A DNA stretch of 62,187 bases from Bryobacterales bacterium (lineage in GTDB: Bacteria > Acidobacteriota > Terriglobia > Bryobacterales > Bryobacteraceae): positions 1 to 62,187 of the forward strand of contig PLDF01000434.1 of NCBI GenBank assembly GCA_003135055.1, in the 5' to 3' direction. Every line of letters begins with the position of its first letter. Position 1 is the stretch's first letter. Positions 25,422-34,331 of the stretch are shown here, piece after piece. The position numbers were made by a program, and so were the translations under genes. The notes under the pieces are model-generated. The model was not told the DNA's origin. It worked only from the letters and a program-made list of their open reading frames with translations, and ran no database searches.

Positions 25422-26618
25422 ATGAAGAATTCGGCCCGGTTTCTTTTCCTCGGAGCGATCGCAACCGTCAATCTCACGGCCCAGATGGGCGGAACGCCGA
25501 CTACCGGCAGCGGCGGACAAACCAGCGTCCAGGCCAACCCCAGTCTGGGCTCCGGGGGCGGGGCCATGGGGGCCAATACCTCCCGGCCCATCTATATTTC
25601 CGGCAGAGTTGTCATCGAGGACGGTTCGCCAATCTCGGCGAATATCACCATCGAGAGAGTCTGCGGCGGCATCTCCAAGACCGTCGCGTACACCGATTCG
25701 AATGGGCGCTTCAGTTTTCAATGGGGCGACCGCAGTATGATCGTCACCGATGCTTCCGACGCCGGCTCTGGCGCTACCCGGAATTCCAACTCCGGGGGAT
25801 TCGGTAGTTCTCAATCGGCCGGCGGCGCGAACACCCTGGCTGCCGATCCATTCGGGAGCCGCATGATGAATTGCGCATTGCGGGCGAGCGTAGCGGGGTT
25901 TATCTCCGACAAGGTCGACCTGTACAATCGCAAGAGTACCGATAGTCCGGATGTTGGCACGATCGTCCTCCGCCGCATCGCGGGCGTCGAAGGATCGTCG
26001 ATCAGCGTCACGTCGATGATGGCTCCCAAAGACGCGAAGAAAGCCTACGAGCATGGCCTGCAGTCTCTGTTGAAAAACAAGCCCAACGATGCCGTGAAGG
26101 ATTTTGAAAAGGCGGTCGCCGTCTACCCCAAATACGCCGACGCGTGGGTGAACCTGGGTAAAGTGCGCCTCGATCAGCAATCTATCGAACCGGCGCGCGC
26201 CGCTCTGAAGAAGGCCATGGAATCCGATCCGAAGCTGGTCGCGCCGTACGTGGAACTCGGTCTCCTCGCCGCGAAGGATGCGAATTGGCAGGATTCCGGC
26301 AAATATCTGGATCGCGCCGTCGAACTGGATCCGGTCGACTTTCCGCAGGCTTGGTATGCCGATGCCGTGGCGAACTACAACCTCAAGAAATACGATGCGG
26401 CGGAGAAAAGCGCGCGCGAGGCCGTGAAACTGGACCCGAGGCACGCCAACCCGCGGTCCGGCTATCTGCTGGGACTCGTGCTCGCCGAGAAGCAGGATTA
26501 CGCAGGCGCCGCCGCGGAGCTGACGGCATATATGAAACTCGCGCCAAATGCGCCGGATCTGGCGCAGGCGAAGAATCAGCTTGGACAACTCGAGAAGCTG
26601 ATGGGCGTCACGAAGTAG
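25422..26618 (+). CDS. Exported TPR protein with carboxypeptidase-regulatory-like domain
   Basis: The 398-residue product has a signal peptide (MKNSARFLFLGAIATVNLTA), a Gly/Ser/Thr-rich linker, and a beta-sandwich region resembling carboxypeptidase-regulatory-like domains (about 55-165: RPIYISGRVVIEDGSPISAN, interrupted by a Gly/Ser-rich loop). A string of tetratricopeptide repeats follows from about residue 205 to the end (e.g. YADAWVNLGKVRLDQQSIEP, then repeats ending LDPR). It probably acts as a periplasmic or surface scaffold; the partner is unknown. It lies 88 nt upstream of another TPR-containing exported protein on the same strand, so the two may work together. Confidence 0.75.
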   Translation: MKNSARFLFLGAIATVNLTAQMGGTPTTGSGGQTSVQANPSLGSGGGAMGANTSRPIYISGRVVIEDGSPISANITIERVCGGISKTVAYTDSNGRFSFQWGDRSMIVTDASDAGSGATRNSNSGGFGSSQSAGGANTLAADPFGSRMMNCALRASVAGFISDKVDLYNRKSTDSPDVGTIVLRRIAGVEGSSISVTSMMAPKDAKKAYEHGLQSLLKNKPNDAVKDFEKAVAVYPKYADAWVNLGKVRLDQQSIEPARAALKKAMESDPKLVAPYVELGLLAAKDANWQDSGKYLDRAVELDPVDFPQAWYADAVANYNLKKYDAAEKSAREAVKLDPRHANPRSGYLLGLVLAEKQDYAGAAAELTAYMKLAPNAPDLAQAKNQLGQLEKLMGVTK

Positions 26619-26706
26619 GCGCCGGCTACTCCGGATTCGGCATGACACTGGTTCGCTGGCCGCAAGATTCGCTTACGGGGCGCCCGTTCCGATCGGAGCC
26701 ACGACC

Positions 26707-28584
26707 GTGAGGGAGTGCTTTCCAGCAAGAGCGCAAAGTCACGCGGCCGGCGCCCTCGCAATTCTCTGCGGCGTTCTTTTCGCCCTTGCCGCGAGCGCAT
26801 CCGCGCAAAACAGCGCGGCGGACGCGAATGCGTTATTGGCGCGCGGCGCCCAGCTGATTCAATCGAAGCCCGCCGAGGCCGTGAAGCTTCTGCAACAGGC
26901 GCTCCGGCTCGATCCCGAGCTTCCCACGCTGCGCTATCAGCTGGGCATTGCGTTCCACGCGATCGGCGATGAGGCGGATGCCGAGGCTGAGCTGCGCGAG
27001 GCGGTCGGCCGCACTCCGGATTCCGCCGCGGCTCACAACTATCTGGGCATCGTGCTGTTTCAGATGGGAGAAGCGAAGGCCGCCCTCGAGGAGTTTCGCG
27101 CCGCCGCCAAGCTCGCCCCCAAGGATCCGAATGCGCATTTCAATCTGGGCGAGGCGTTGGCGCGTACCGGGGACGGCAACGGCGCCGTGGAGGAACTTCG
27201 AGTAGCGGCGGGGCTGGCGCCCGGCGATGCCGGGCTGGCGCGCCTGGTCAAAGTGGTGGAAACCGCGCTCGCAGCACGTGAGAGCACGCTCCCCGAGAGC
27301 ACGATCAAGGTCGACGTAAGGCAGGTGCTGGTTCCGGTGGTCGTGACGGACCGCGAAGGGCATCATGTGACGGGCCTCACGCAGGCGGATTTCAGAGTCT
27401 TCGAGGACGGCGTGGAGCAGAAGATCACGGCGTTCAGCTTAGAGAGCTCAGGCCTGTCGCAAGCGGTCGTTCCGGCGAAGAGCGAGCCTGCGGCGGCAAC
27501 TCCCGCGGCTTCATCGGCTGCTAGGACATCAGCCGCATCTCCCCAAGCCCCGCGCCGCACCTACATGATTCTGATCGATACGCTCCACGCATCGTTCAAT
27601 AATTTCGTCTCCGCGCGGGAAGCGCTGGTGAAGCTTTTTCAGCAGGAGCATTCCGCCGATTCCCAATACGTGGTGGTTGCCCTCGCAGCCGCGCCGGAGA
27701 TGGTGCTCAACGTTACTTCCGATCCTGCGGCGGTGCTCGCAGTTTTTCAGAACAAGCGTTTCCAGAAGTTCTTCCTTGACGGCCAGATGGGCGGGATGAA
27801 TGCGGAGATGGAGCGATTCCGCCGCGATTTGACTGAGACTCGCTATGCGTGCGATCTCGCCGCCACCGATAGCGTGTTCAAAATAAAATGCGCGGCCGGG
27901 TTGTCCCGGGCGCCCCAGCAGTCGCATCAAATCGCGGAACTGGACCGGACGCTGACTGTCGGATTCCTTCGGCAGTTCCGCTCTCTGGTGGCGCAACTCG
28001 CCCGCGCCCGCGACCGGCGCACCATCGTGCTCATTTCGGACGGGTTTCAAATCGAGCCCGGCCGTGAAGCGCTGGCTTTAGTGAATGCATTTTTTCCGCC
28101 CGCGTCCCATTGCCTCGTACCGCCGGACGTCTACTGCCCGCCCAATGAGATGCAATCCACCAGCCGCATGGCGGATGAGTTCGAGCCGATCCTGCAACTC
28201 GCCGCCGCTAGCGACGTCACCATTGACACCATCGACTCCCGCGGCTTGTACGGTCAGAAAGCGTTCGACGCATCGAATCCAGGAAATCCGGTCACGGTCG
28301 ATGGCGCCGTGGGCCGGGTAGACAGAGACGCCGCCGCGGCCAACGGCAATACTCTCGCCGAAATCGCCGAAGCGACAGGCGGCACGGCCTTCCACGACAG
28401 CAATAACCTGCTGGGCGGTTTGCAGCGCGCTTTTGCCGATGGCCGCGACTACTACACGATTGCGTATGTCTCGGGCAATGCGAACCTGGACGGGAAATTC
28501 CGTGCGATCACGGTTCAGGTGCGCGATCCCAAGGCGGTGGTGAATGCCAAGCGGGGTTACTGGGCCGCGCCGGCCGCCCAGTAG
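26707..28584 (+). CDS. Exported TPR plus VWFA-related acidobacterial domain protein (TIGR03436 type)
   Basis: The 625-residue product starts at GTG 26707 with a signal peptide (about residues 1-33, ending ASASAQ), followed by TPR repeats (about 45-180). It then has the VWFA-like region of the TIGR03436 family, with IKVDVRQVLVPVVVTDREGH near residue 198, YMILIDTLHASFNNF near 288 and RDRRTIVLISDGFQIEPG near 435. It ends GYWAAPAAQ. The family is abundant in Acidobacteriota and of unknown role. It is convergent with its paralog at 28557-30242, with which it overlaps 28 nt at the stop codons. The paralog has a carboxypeptidase-like domain instead of TPRs. Confidence 0.85.
   Translation: MRECFPARAQSHAAGALAILCGVLFALAASASAQNSAADANALLARGAQLIQSKPAEAVKLLQQALRLDPELPTLRYQLGIAFHAIGDEADAEAELREAVGRTPDSAAAHNYLGIVLFQMGEAKAALEEFRAAAKLAPKDPNAHFNLGEALARTGDGNGAVEELRVAAGLAPGDAGLARLVKVVETALAARESTLPESTIKVDVRQVLVPVVVTDREGHHVTGLTQADFRVFEDGVEQKITAFSLESSGLSQAVVPAKSEPAAATPAASSAARTSAASPQAPRRTYMILIDTLHASFNNFVSAREALVKLFQQEHSADSQYVVVALAAAPEMVLNVTSDPAAVLAVFQNKRFQKFFLDGQMGGMNAEMERFRRDLTETRYACDLAATDSVFKIKCAAGLSRAPQQSHQIAELDRTLTVGFLRQFRSLVAQLARARDRRTIVLISDGFQIEPGREALALVNAFFPPASHCLVPPDVYCPPNEMQSTSRMADEFEPILQLAAASDVTIDTIDSRGLYGQKAFDASNPGNPVTVDGAVGRVDRDAAAANGNTLAEIAEATGGTAFHDSNNLLGGLQRAFADGRDYYTIAYVSGNANLDGKFRAITVQVRDPKAVVNAKRGYWAAPAAQ
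28557..28584. other. Shared palindromic stop region of two convergent paralogs
   Basis: The two convergent VWFA genes overlap here. On the plus strand the bases encode TYR-TRP-ALA-ALA-PRO-ALA-ALA-GLN-stop; on the minus strand they encode TYR-TRP-ALA-ALA-GLY-ALA-ALA-GLN-stop. This is possible because TACTGGGC at 28558-28565 is exactly complementary to GCCCAGTA at 28576-28583. The same pairing would give a GC-rich hairpin in both transcripts, possibly a two-way terminator, although no T-tract follows. Confidence 0.85.
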
Positions 28585-30242
28585 CCCGATTTCGCCCGGA
28601 TACTCAGCTTTGGATCCCTCGTCTCAACCGTAATGCCGCGAAATTTGCGATCCTGCGCACGGTTCTTCGGCACGTAGGCAATCACATAGTACTCGCGGCC
28701 GTCGGCCAGCGCGCTGCGGAATTGTTTGAGCATGTCGGCGCTCTCATGGAAGTACAGTCCGCCGGTGGCGCGGGCGAGTTGCTCCATTGAGGCGCTTTCC
28801 GCGGAGGCAAACGGATTTGCCTGTGTACCAGCGGTACTCTGCAAAGTGCCGGCTCTGACCGACTGATTCGCGTTTCGCGGACCCAGGTCGCCCAACGCGC
28901 TGCTGCCGCCCGAAGCGCCGGCGTCCATCGGTCCGGTGCTCGCAAGCGAGGGCGCGGAACCACCGCGCGAATCGACAGTATAGATCGTGACATTACGCTC
29001 GGAGGCGACTTTCAACGCGTCCCGTAAACCGGGATCGGCGTCCTTCGACTCTTCCAGCTTGAACTGCGGACGGTTCGGCAGATAAGCCGACACAGCCGCG
29101 TAGAACTCGCGCTTCGGGTTGACGTTGAATCCGTCGGAAACCAGGATGAGCGTGCGGCCCGTGGGCAGCTTCGCCAGTTCTTCCACCACGCTCTTGAATT
29201 GTTCCAGCAGTCCGTTCGTAGCGGCGGTCCAGCGATCGGCCTCCGCATCCACGCTCTGCTTCAGCGTGTCTATCTCGGGATCGCAATTCCGTTGGCCGGA
29301 CCGCGTCCCACACGCGCACTGCTTACAAAACGCGTCCATGCTGCTCCTGATGTTTTGGAGTTGGGCCGCCAGGGCCGAAGCGTCAAGCCCTCCCATCGCG
29401 CTTTGAAATGCCGCGCCGCGAATCTTCAGCAGAATCGCCAGCGGGTTGGTGGTTGCCGCCTGCAGAACCTGTAGTTGACGGCCAATGCCAATCAGAACAT
29501 ATTGGGCGCCGGCCGGTTTTTCTTTTTCGAAAAGAATCTCCAGGGCTTCGCGCGTCCGCACGGCGCTGGCGCGTGAGGCGTGCAGCGTATCGATGCAGAT
29601 CACAAAGGTGTGACGCGGCGCTGCCTGCGCCGCCCCCTGCGTCGGCGCCACGCCGCCGGAAGCCGGTTTCGAGAGCGCGCCGATGTCGTCAACCCCTCCG
29701 GCGGCGTCGCTCGAAAAAGCCGCGATCTCCTGCTGCACGCCATCTTCAAATATCCGGAAATCCGACGCATGAAGCCCGCTGACATGGTGACCTTTTTTAT
29801 CGGTCACGACCACCGGTACCAGCACCTGCTGAACGTCGACCCGGATGGTGGCGTCCTGGTTCAATTGCTCCACTTCCATCTTGAAATCGAGGGTTGCCTG
29901 CCGCTCCACGCGTAATTGGATGCCGGTTTGTTCCTGGCCTCGAAAGCCTTCCTTCCCGGCGGCGATCTTGTAATTGCCGGGGTCTGGAAGCGGCACGGCG
30001 TAGTATCCGAGTCCGTTAGTTTTCGTATCGCGGGCAATGCCGCCGTCGGTGTTGGTAACAGTGATCTTTACATCGGGAATCGCCGCTCCCGAACTGTCCG
30101 TCACTCGCCCCGTGATTTGCGCCGATTGAGCAAAGCCGGCGCCTGCCAAGAGTAACCCAAGTATGGTCGCTTTACTCCGTGTGGCCGGCTTGAGACATGT
30201 GGTCGACTTGAGAGAGGATCGTGCTTTGCTCGTTTCGATCAT
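28557..30242 (-). CDS. Exported carboxypeptidase-regulatory plus VWFA-related protein (TIGR03436 type)
   Basis: The start was set at ATG 30242 (MIETSKARSSLKS); the frame continues upstream to 30317 without better support. The 561-residue product has an N-terminal hydrophobic export segment (ATILGLLLAGAGFAQSAQ) and a carboxypeptidase-regulatory-like domain (QITGRVTDSSGAAIPDVKIT and on, to about residue 110). The VWFA-related region follows, with VLVPVVVTDKKGHHVSGLH, TFVICIDTLHASRASAVRT and RTLILVSDGFNVNPK. It ends GYWAAGAAQ. A Cys-containing loop (CKQCACGTRSGQRNC) lies mid-domain. Function unknown. It is convergent with, and paralogous to, 26707-28584. Confidence 0.85.
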   Translation of the reverse strand: MIETSKARSSLKSTTCLKPATRSKATILGLLLAGAGFAQSAQITGRVTDSSGAAIPDVKITVTNTDGGIARDTKTNGLGYYAVPLPDPGNYKIAAGKEGFRGQEQTGIQLRVERQATLDFKMEVEQLNQDATIRVDVQQVLVPVVVTDKKGHHVSGLHASDFRIFEDGVQQEIAAFSSDAAGGVDDIGALSKPASGGVAPTQGAAQAAPRHTFVICIDTLHASRASAVRTREALEILFEKEKPAGAQYVLIGIGRQLQVLQAATTNPLAILLKIRGAAFQSAMGGLDASALAAQLQNIRSSMDAFCKQCACGTRSGQRNCDPEIDTLKQSVDAEADRWTAATNGLLEQFKSVVEELAKLPTGRTLILVSDGFNVNPKREFYAAVSAYLPNRPQFKLEESKDADPGLRDALKVASERNVTIYTVDSRGGSAPSLASTGPMDAGASGGSSALGDLGPRNANQSVRAGTLQSTAGTQANPFASAESASMEQLARATGGLYFHESADMLKQFRSALADGREYYVIAYVPKNRAQDRKFRGITVETRDPKLSIRAKSGYWAAGAAQ

Positions 30243-30415
30243 CGTTACCACTCCATGGTGGAATTCCAGCCTGGCGGCAAACTCCAGGGAGCGATGAAAA
30301 GGATCTGGCGCGGACACATTTGGTTCACTATTGTTGAACCGTCCGCCGGCGGAATCCGTACGCGCTCATGCCAACAATCGTAACGCCTTTTGGTCAGGCC
30401 GTTCTTCGCGTGCTT

Positions 30416-30535
30416 TCACGACGGCGTTCTCAGTAAGCTCCCGCTATAATAGCGCCGAACCAGGCGCAGCCAATCCCAACGCATGGCGGGCGAGGCATGA
30501 AGCGTATCGACGCAGATTACGAAGGTCTCCGCTAC
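30416..30535 (-). pseudogene. Fragment of a VWFA-related (TIGR03436) gene
   Basis: On the minus strand a short stretch near 30490-30535 reads VAETFVICVDTLHASPAM, which matches TFVICIDTLHASRASA in the neighbouring gene 28557-30242. The similarity is lost on both sides and there is no domain-length frame. It appears to be a leftover of a third family member. The rest of 30243-30638 shows no gene. Confidence 0.5.
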
Positions 30536-30557
30536 TCTGCTAAATGAACAGCATCGT

Positions 30558-30575
30558 GGGTTAACCCAGGTTAAC
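30558..30575. promoter_or_regulatory. GGGTTAACCC palindrome with adjacent half-site
   Basis: A perfect 10-bp palindrome GGGTTAACCC (30558-30567) is followed after one base by GGTTAAC (30569-30575). It lies about 65-80 nt before the start of the Tat-exported protein gene. Paired half-sites of this kind can be repressor or activator operators; the regulator is unknown. Confidence 0.3.
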
Positions 30576-30638
30576 GGAGTTAGCACACTCTGGTCCCCCA
30601 ATTCGCAGTATCATATAGCTCTAAGTCTCGGGTAGTAT

Positions 30639-31811
30639 ATGCGCCTCGCCGACCTAAAGTCCCGCAGTCCTCACGAAATCTCACAGGCGATTTCCCTGAG
30701 CCGCCGCAACTTCCTCCGCACAGTAACGGGCGCGGGTTCGGCAGCCGCCTTCTTCGGCCCCGCTGCCCTGCGCGGCATGGCTGTCCCGAAGAACCGCAAA
30801 GCCGTGGTAGTCACCTTCGGCGGCGGCGCGCGCGACGACGAAACCTTCATGCCGGATGGCCAGGAGAACATCCCGCACCTCCTCAATGAGCTCATGCCCC
30901 AGGCTACCTTCTTGACCAACGTCGTCAACCAAGGCATCCTCGGCCATTACGTGGCCACGGCCAGCATCGTCACCGGCGTCTACGAAACCTTCAACAACTT
31001 CGCCGCCGTCTCCCCCAACAATCCAACCGTCTTCGAGTACTTCCGCAAAGACCTGAAGCGCCCCGCAACGGACGCCTGGGTGGTCGCGCCCAGCAATGGA
31101 TTCGCGCGCATCGGCGAAAGCGCCAACAAGCTCTACGGTCCCGGGCTCGGGGCGGGCGTAATCCTGCCCAAGCGCCTGCTTGCCGCCGCGCTCTCCGCGG
31201 CAAGCGACGGCGCCCGCTATCAGCACCTGCTCCGCGACAATTACGAAACGCCCCTCTACGCGCCCTCGCTCGCCGGGCATCAGATCGAGCTGGACCAGAT
31301 GGCCGAAGTTCTCAAGCTCTCAGTCGACGATTTCGCCGCCCATGCCCGCAATCTGGTCAGCCCCGACGAGCTCTCCGTATACATCGTCAAGCAGTTGATG
31401 CGCCAGCTCTCGCCCAGCCTGCTTTGGGTCACCCTGCACGACATCGACATCGCCCACTCCGGCACTTTCTCCCTCTACCTTGACGGCATCAAGCGCTCCG
31501 ACCGCCTTTGCGCCGAGCTCTGGCAGGCCATCCAAAAGGATCCCGAATACGCGAACAAAACGACCATGTTCATCCTGCCGGATTTCGGCCGCGATTCCGA
31601 CATCGATTCCGGCGGCAACGGCTTCCAGCATCACCGCACCGGCGACGCTGTTTCGCGCACCACATGGATGATGGTCCTCGGGCCCGACGTAAAGCAGAAC
31701 GTCGTCGTCGATCGCCGCGTCGAGTCGACCGACCTCATACCCACCCTCGGCGCGTACTTCGGCTTCGACGCGCGCCTCTCCACGGGTAAACCCATCGCGG
31801 AGGTGGCCTGA
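30639..31811 (+). CDS. Tat-exported alkaline-phosphatase/sulfatase-superfamily-like protein
   Basis: The 390-residue product has a twin-arginine signal (SRRNFLRTVTGAGSAAAFFG, residues 21-40), so it is exported folded. The mature protein resembles the alkaline phosphatase/sulfatase fold or DUF1501-type proteins: KAVVVTFGGGARDDETFMPD near residue 54, a helical middle, and a late metal-site-like block MFILPDFGRDSDIDSGGNGF (about 308-327) followed by HHRTGDAV. Catalytic residues and substrate are uncertain. It lies 3 nt upstream of the unknown gene at 31815, so the two are almost surely translated together. Confidence 0.7.
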   Translation: MRLADLKSRSPHEISQAISLSRRNFLRTVTGAGSAAAFFGPAALRGMAVPKNRKAVVVTFGGGARDDETFMPDGQENIPHLLNELMPQATFLTNVVNQGILGHYVATASIVTGVYETFNNFAAVSPNNPTVFEYFRKDLKRPATDAWVVAPSNGFARIGESANKLYGPGLGAGVILPKRLLAAALSAASDGARYQHLLRDNYETPLYAPSLAGHQIELDQMAEVLKLSVDDFAAHARNLVSPDELSVYIVKQLMRQLSPSLLWVTLHDIDIAHSGTFSLYLDGIKRSDRLCAELWQAIQKDPEYANKTTMFILPDFGRDSDIDSGGNGFQHHRTGDAVSRTTWMMVLGPDVKQNVVVDRRVESTDLIPTLGAYFGFDARLSTGKPIAEVA

Positions 31812-31814
31812 GCC

Positions 31815-33044
31815 ATGCTCCCGAATCAATTAGCCTCTAGCAGTTTCGCCGCATACCCTCCCGAAGCGCGGCAACTCGCCGTCAAGCAGATCGCGCTCTT
31901 GCAGCGTCTGCCGCTCGCATTCCTCCCGTTGCTGCTGCGCGAGCTGATCGTCTACGACTGGAAATTCCCGGCGGAACGGGCGGACCTTGGCCGGCAGTTC
32001 ACGTACCTCGGGACCCTGGCAGCCGGCCCCTTCCAGGCAGCCATGTCCGCCTTCGCGCAGCTCAAGCTCGCGCGCGAGCTGGAGCAGACCGATTGGGTGA
32101 ACTCCCCGGCCGTATTTTCGGAAAAGCTCTCCGCGCATCTATGGGCCACGCATCAGATCGACGCCTTCAGCGCCGCCGCGGTCGATTACGTTCAGAAGGC
32201 CTCGGCGCCGCCCAGATCGGGAGACGACGCCGCGGCGCTTCCCACTCACAGATTAGGCATCGCCATCATCGGGCAGGGCGTCGCGAAGAATGACTACCGC
32301 CTCTTCCGCAAGCTCCGTCCGCAGGGCGTTTATTTCACGCAGGTCAAACACACCGGCGGCGTGCAGGTCCTGCTCGACGCGGTTGCGGCGCGCGCCAAAG
32401 CGCATCCTGTTGCGTACGGCCATTGGTATATCGATGGCGGACATATCGACGACGCCAGCCTCACCGTGCCAGAAGCCATCACGCGAATCTCGTACGACGC
32501 ACTCTCCGCGCCACGCGCTACGCTCCAGAACCGCATGCAGAAAACCTACGAGGCGGCGGTCTTCGATCCCGAGGCCTTCCGCACCATGCTGGCGCAGATC
32601 AAGCCCGAAGAAGCCGGTCTCAATTCCGGCGGAGACAGTGTGCTCAACCGCTTCCAGCTCAGTCTGCTGACGGAAGGTTCGGGAACCCAGGTCTTCGCGA
32701 CGACCTTCGTTCAATGGGCCGCGCGTGAGGCGCTCCGCCGCGCCCAACCCCTGACGCTTGTCACTCGCTTCGCCCCGCGCCAGCGCGAGAATCAAATGAA
32801 CGAGCTGCTCGCCGAACATCAGCGCAAGCCGGAACTCGACCCCCAGGGTTCGCTGATCGATGCCGACATGGGCGCCTATTATACGTGGGTCAATCAACAG
32901 CGTCTTCCCGGTGACCGGAAATCGGCATTCCTGGCGTGGTTTGAGGATCACAGCGAAGCGGTCGCCATAGCGCCGGCGCTAGAGCGAGACAAGCGTTCCG
33001 ACGCGCCTATCGACTTAGCCGACCTTATCGCGCGGATTGCATGA
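31815..33044 (+). CDS. Unknown protein paired with the Tat-exported protein
   Basis: I do not recognise this 409-residue protein. It starts MLPNQLASSSFAAYPPEARQ with no signal peptide. The N-terminal third is helical (LPLAFLPLLLRELIVYDWKF). The middle has an alternating beta/alpha look with THRLGIAIIGQGVAKNDYRL and YFTQVKHTGGVQVLLDAVAA, then VAYGHWYIDGGHIDDASL. The C-terminal part is helical and charged. The gene follows the Tat-exported protein gene after 3 nt, which suggests a conserved two-component module: one product outside the membrane, one apparently cytoplasmic. Function unknown. Confidence 0.7.
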   Translation: MLPNQLASSSFAAYPPEARQLAVKQIALLQRLPLAFLPLLLRELIVYDWKFPAERADLGRQFTYLGTLAAGPFQAAMSAFAQLKLARELEQTDWVNSPAVFSEKLSAHLWATHQIDAFSAAAVDYVQKASAPPRSGDDAAALPTHRLGIAIIGQGVAKNDYRLFRKLRPQGVYFTQVKHTGGVQVLLDAVAARAKAHPVAYGHWYIDGGHIDDASLTVPEAITRISYDALSAPRATLQNRMQKTYEAAVFDPEAFRTMLAQIKPEEAGLNSGGDSVLNRFQLSLLTEGSGTQVFATTFVQWAAREALRRAQPLTLVTRFAPRQRENQMNELLAEHQRKPELDPQGSLIDADMGAYYTWVNQQRLPGDRKSAFLAWFEDHSEAVAIAPALERDKRSDAPIDLADLIARIA

Positions 33045-33077
33045 GCGCTTAGCTGGATACTGATCAAAGCAGGAAGA

Positions 33078-33344
33078 ATGACTGGCACGCCGAAATCGCA
33101 AGGGTTACGACTTCGGGCTGCGTCCATGGCGGTATTGTGGCTGTTGGGATCAGCTCTTCTCCGGCGCCAAACAACTCAGGAGTTCGAAACTGTCCAGCGA
33201 AGCGCGCGCGAGGGGACCGCTGCCTCACAGTACGCCCTTGGCTCGATGTACTCCCAAGGGCGACGGGTGACTCAGGACTACGCCGAGGCGGTGCGCTGGT
33301 ATCGCAAAGCGGCCGATCATGGCGATGTCAGGAGATGTCGGTGA
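33078..33344 (+). pseudogene. Truncated Sel1-repeat protein
   Basis: The 88-residue frame has a hydrophobic N-terminal segment (MAVLWLLGSALLRRQ) and a single Sel1-like repeat (SQYALGSMYSQGRRVTQDYA, then EAVRWYRKAADHGD). It stops abruptly after the repeat at the point where a second repeat would start. Sel1 proteins normally carry several repeats, so this is likely a truncated remnant, though a tiny functional protein cannot be excluded. It is on the same strand as the preceding module but has no other link to it. Confidence 0.5.
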
Positions 33345-33506
33345 ATCGGCGACGTTACTCGACCCAAGCAACCGCGCAGATACGCAAGCCAGAGTAGGGA
33401 GCGGTGCTCCACGATATCGTCCGGGTGGTCGCACCAGTCTTGGAACTCCTGCCAAATCGAATCAGGCAGGAGCACTTTGCGCAGAGCCGGACATCGTCGT
33501 CATCGC

Positions 33507-34298
33507 TCATATCGGTTGCGGAGTATTGGTGGCGAACAACAGTTGTCCGGTCATCGCGTCGAGCACGTTGCGCATATGATTGCGCTGCCAGACGGGCACC
33601 GAATCGGCGCCCGGCCCGTGAGCGGAAAACGGCGGCAGCCCCCGCAGCGTAATAGCCCATACGGGACGAGCCGGAGACCCTCTCGAAGAATCCATCACAT
33701 AGACTCCCTCAATGACCTTGGCCAGGAAGGGACTTCCCGAGCCTTTCGTCAGGACCACGTTGAGCGCGTCGAGAAAAACGATCTTAGGATCGTCCGCGGG
33801 CAGTCCCGTGTAGACTTCGGAACCGCCCTGCAGCTGCCTCTGGGCCGACTCGGCCGACGGCGGCTCACGCATGTCGGGGTCCTCACCCTCATAACGCGAG
33901 CTGACGCCGACAAGCTGTCCTCCCCGCTCCAGAAGAATCACCCGGAATTCCCGCTGGTAGCTATCTTGAAACCCTCGAAGCGCTAATTTCAACCTCAGAG
34001 CGGTCTTGCCGAAATCCACCTGCCATGCGGGCTGACCGACGACCTCTCCCGCCAGAAACGGCAGATTGCTGGAAGAGATCACAATGCGCCGCGCTGCCGC
34101 CGAAGCGGTCAATTGATTGAGCCCGGTGAGGCGGTTCGCCCTCTCAATTGCCGCGGATTCCGTAGCGATGTCCTGTTTGTCTGGCAACTTCTTCTCCCTC
34201 CCGCTTGCTTGCGCGTCCGCCCTCCCGGCCAATGCCGCCGCGGCGCAAATCAAGATGCCCAGCAGCGGGGCGCCCCTCGTGCGTTCATTCATCGCCAT
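33507..34298 (-). CDS. Secreted protein of unknown function
   Basis: I do not recognise this 263-residue protein. It has a signal peptide (residues about 1-30: APLLGILICAAAALAGRADA) and a mature part rich in beta-type sequence, with ARRIVISSSNLPFLAGEVVG, DFGKTALRLKLALRGFQ and EFRVILLERGGQLVGVSSRY. Near the C-terminus it has a block PVWAITLRGLPPFSAHGPGA followed by VWQRNHMRNVLDAMTGQLLF. It is the downstream member of three minus-strand genes (35352-36104, 34332-35333, 33507-34298) that may form one unit. Confidence 0.6.
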   Translation of the reverse strand: MAMNERTRGAPLLGILICAAAALAGRADAQASGREKKLPDKQDIATESAAIERANRLTGLNQLTASAAARRIVISSSNLPFLAGEVVGQPAWQVDFGKTALRLKLALRGFQDSYQREFRVILLERGGQLVGVSSRYEGEDPDMREPPSAESAQRQLQGGSEVYTGLPADDPKIVFLDALNVVLTKGSGSPFLAKVIEGVYVMDSSRGSPARPVWAITLRGLPPFSAHGPGADSVPVWQRNHMRNVLDAMTGQLLFATNTPQPI

Positions 34299-34331
34299 GG
34301 CTGGCTGTCGCTGTCTATCTTTCCATTCCGT

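Noticed and set aside
33345..33506. Minus-strand frame reading KVLLPDSIWQEFQDWCDHPD
   Set aside because: It looks protein-like for about 45 codons but has no start codon and no recognised family; too weak to annotate.
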